A stretch of 64,000 nucleotides of DNA, from contig NZ_PUJW01000012.1 of the NCBI RefSeq assembly GCF_011189575.1, positions 1 through 64,000 of the forward strand, read 5' to 3'. This DNA comes from Photorhabdus cinerea. GTDB lineage: Bacteria > Pseudomonadota > Gammaproteobacteria > Enterobacterales > Enterobacteriaceae. Within the stretch, counting starts at the first letter, position 1. The number at the start of each line of letters is the position of its first letter. The position numbers and the translations under genes were made by a program. This document shows, one piece after another, positions 63,068-64,000 of the stretch. The notes below the pieces were generated by a model. The model ran no database searches. It was not told the origin of the DNA and saw only the letters and a list, made by a program, of their open reading frames with translations.

Positions 63068-63652
63068 ATGGCAAAAAAATCACAACCACAATCTATGGGA
63101 CAAATCCGCATTATTGGTGGAAAATGGCGAGGACGAAAATTGCCTGTGCCAAATAGCCCTGGATTACGTCCAACCACAGATCGCGTTAGAGAAACTCTGT
63201 TTAACTGGCTGGCTCTGGTTATTCAGGAAGCACACTGCCTGGATTGTTATGCAGGAAGCGGAGCTCTTGGGTTAGAAGCACTTTCCCGTTATGCAACACA
63301 AGCGACACTTATTGAATATGAACGTAATGTAGCAAAACAACTTTCTGCTAATCTGGCTCTTCTCGGCGCCAAAAATGCCGAAATTATTAACGACAGCGCA
63401 TTAAATTATTTATCTCAACCGGGGACACCCCACGATGTGATTTTCCTTGATCCCCCTTTCCGTCAAGGAATGCTTGCCGAAACCATAAAATTATTGGAAC
63501 AGCAGGGTTGGCTAGCCGATGAAAGTTGGATCTATGTTGAGGCTGAATCCGAATCAGCAGCAGCAGATGTTCCTGCTAACTGGCAACTTCATCGTGAAAA
63601 AGTTGCCGGACAAGTCGCATATCGACTTTATATTCGTTACTTACCTGCATAA
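63068..63652 (+). CDS. rsmD: 16S rRNA (guanine966-N2)-methyltransferase
   Basis: 194 aa (E. coli 198). RsmD: IRIIGGKWRGRKLPVPN, RPTTDRVRETLFNWL, SAM-binding DCYAGSGALGLEALSRYA, and the catalytic DPPF (VIFLDPPFRQG). Methylates G966 of 16S rRNA. Divergent from ftsY, as in E. coli. Confidence 0.98.
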   Translation: MAKKSQPQSMGQIRIIGGKWRGRKLPVPNSPGLRPTTDRVRETLFNWLALVIQEAHCLDCYAGSGALGLEALSRYATQATLIEYERNVAKQLSANLALLGAKNAEIINDSALNYLSQPGTPHDVIFLDPPFRQGMLAETIKLLEQQGWLADESWIYVEAESESAAADVPANWQLHREKVAGQVAYRLYIRYLPA

Positions 63653-63672
63653 TTATCTTTGGGGGCACACTG

Positions 63673-63936
63673 ATGTTTATTCAACTAGGAAAACTATTAA
63701 TGGTCTGCATTTGGGGATTTTTGATATTTAACCTAATCCACCCATTTCCAAAACCATTGAAGTATTTTATGGATATCGCCATGATTTTCACGGTAGTAAT
63801 GCATGCATTTCAGATGCTACTTCTAAAATCCAGTCAGCCCAAAGACCAAAAACTTTCTGGCCTGATGCAAACAAAGATTTTCTTTTTTGGTGTCTTTGAG
63901 CTATTGGCAATGCAGAAAAAGCAGCTAAAAAAATAA
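63673..63936 (+). CDS. yhhL: YhhL, DUF1145 membrane protein
   Basis: 87 aa (E. coli 89). Two or three hydrophobic segments (LLMVCIWGFLIFNLIHPFP; YFMDIAMIFTVVMHAFQMLLL). Function unknown. It lies 20 bp after rsmD, the same pairing as in E. coli. Confidence 0.92.
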   Translation: MFIQLGKLLMVCIWGFLIFNLIHPFPKPLKYFMDIAMIFTVVMHAFQMLLLKSSQPKDQKLSGLMQTKIFFFGVFELLAMQKKQLKK

Positions 63937-64000
63937 ACCAATTAGCGGGAAATGCTCACTTGTAGTCACAAGCAAACTGGAGAAAACGAAATAAGCATAA

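Overview
The window looks like a chromosomal segment of a Photorhabdus species (Enterobacterales, Morganellaceae). The housekeeping genes match enterobacterial orthologues in length and order. The diagnostic accessory item is a PirA/PirB binary insecticidal toxin pair at 48972-50662, a hallmark of Photorhabdus. Identification rests on recognising proteins by eye; no database search was run.

Layout. 1-4240 is a scarred region: an IS200-like end, yqjA and dkgA, then relics of an IS4-type transposase, an ISKra4-type element with terminal inverted repeats, a possible group II intron tail, and an intact-looking Phd/ParE toxin-antitoxin pair. 4268-17867 is an envelope and sigma-54 block: murA, ibaG and mlaBCDEF on the minus strand, diverging from yrbG-kdsD-kdsC-lptC-lptA-lptB-rpoN-hpf-ptsN-rapZ-npr, then rnk. 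17926-22590 is a low-GC island lying exactly at the 3' end of pmbA. It holds a phosphoethanolamine-transferase-like gene, a truncated phage tail-fibre gene, a dead ISAs1 transposase, and a two-gene operon of a ParD-like protein and a second methionine aminopeptidase. Extra copies of the pmbA 3' end lie at its far edge and in its middle.

22561-36667 runs pmbA (minus), yjgA (plus), then barstar, a secreted barnase homologue, tldD, a nitrilase-family gene, yhdP, rng, maf, mreD, mreC and mreB on the minus strand. The two TldD/TldE protease subunits therefore lie about 2 kb apart. 37296-46622 carries acuI, aroQ, accB-accC, lhgO (minus), yhdT-panF, prmA and dusB-fis. 46785-51660 is a second accessory block: a divergent MFS exporter/AraC regulator pair, pirAB, and about 1 kb of AT-rich DNA with no convincing gene.

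51664-63936 returns to the core: livFGMHK (minus), panM, glycerate kinase, rpoH, ftsX-ftsE-ftsY (minus), rsmD and yhhL. FtsY has an acidic N-terminus built of about nine 17-residue tandem repeats.

How the genes work together: much of the core content serves the cell envelope: peptidoglycan precursor (murA), outer-membrane lipid asymmetry (mla), Kdo synthesis and LPS export (kdsD, kdsC, lptCAB), phospholipid transport (yhdP), rod shape (mreBCD), fatty-acid initiation (accBC) and division/secretion (ftsEXY). The accessory content serves competition and host interaction: PirAB, barnase/barstar, LPS modification, phage remnants and toxin-antitoxin genes. No rRNA, tRNA or CRISPR array was seen.
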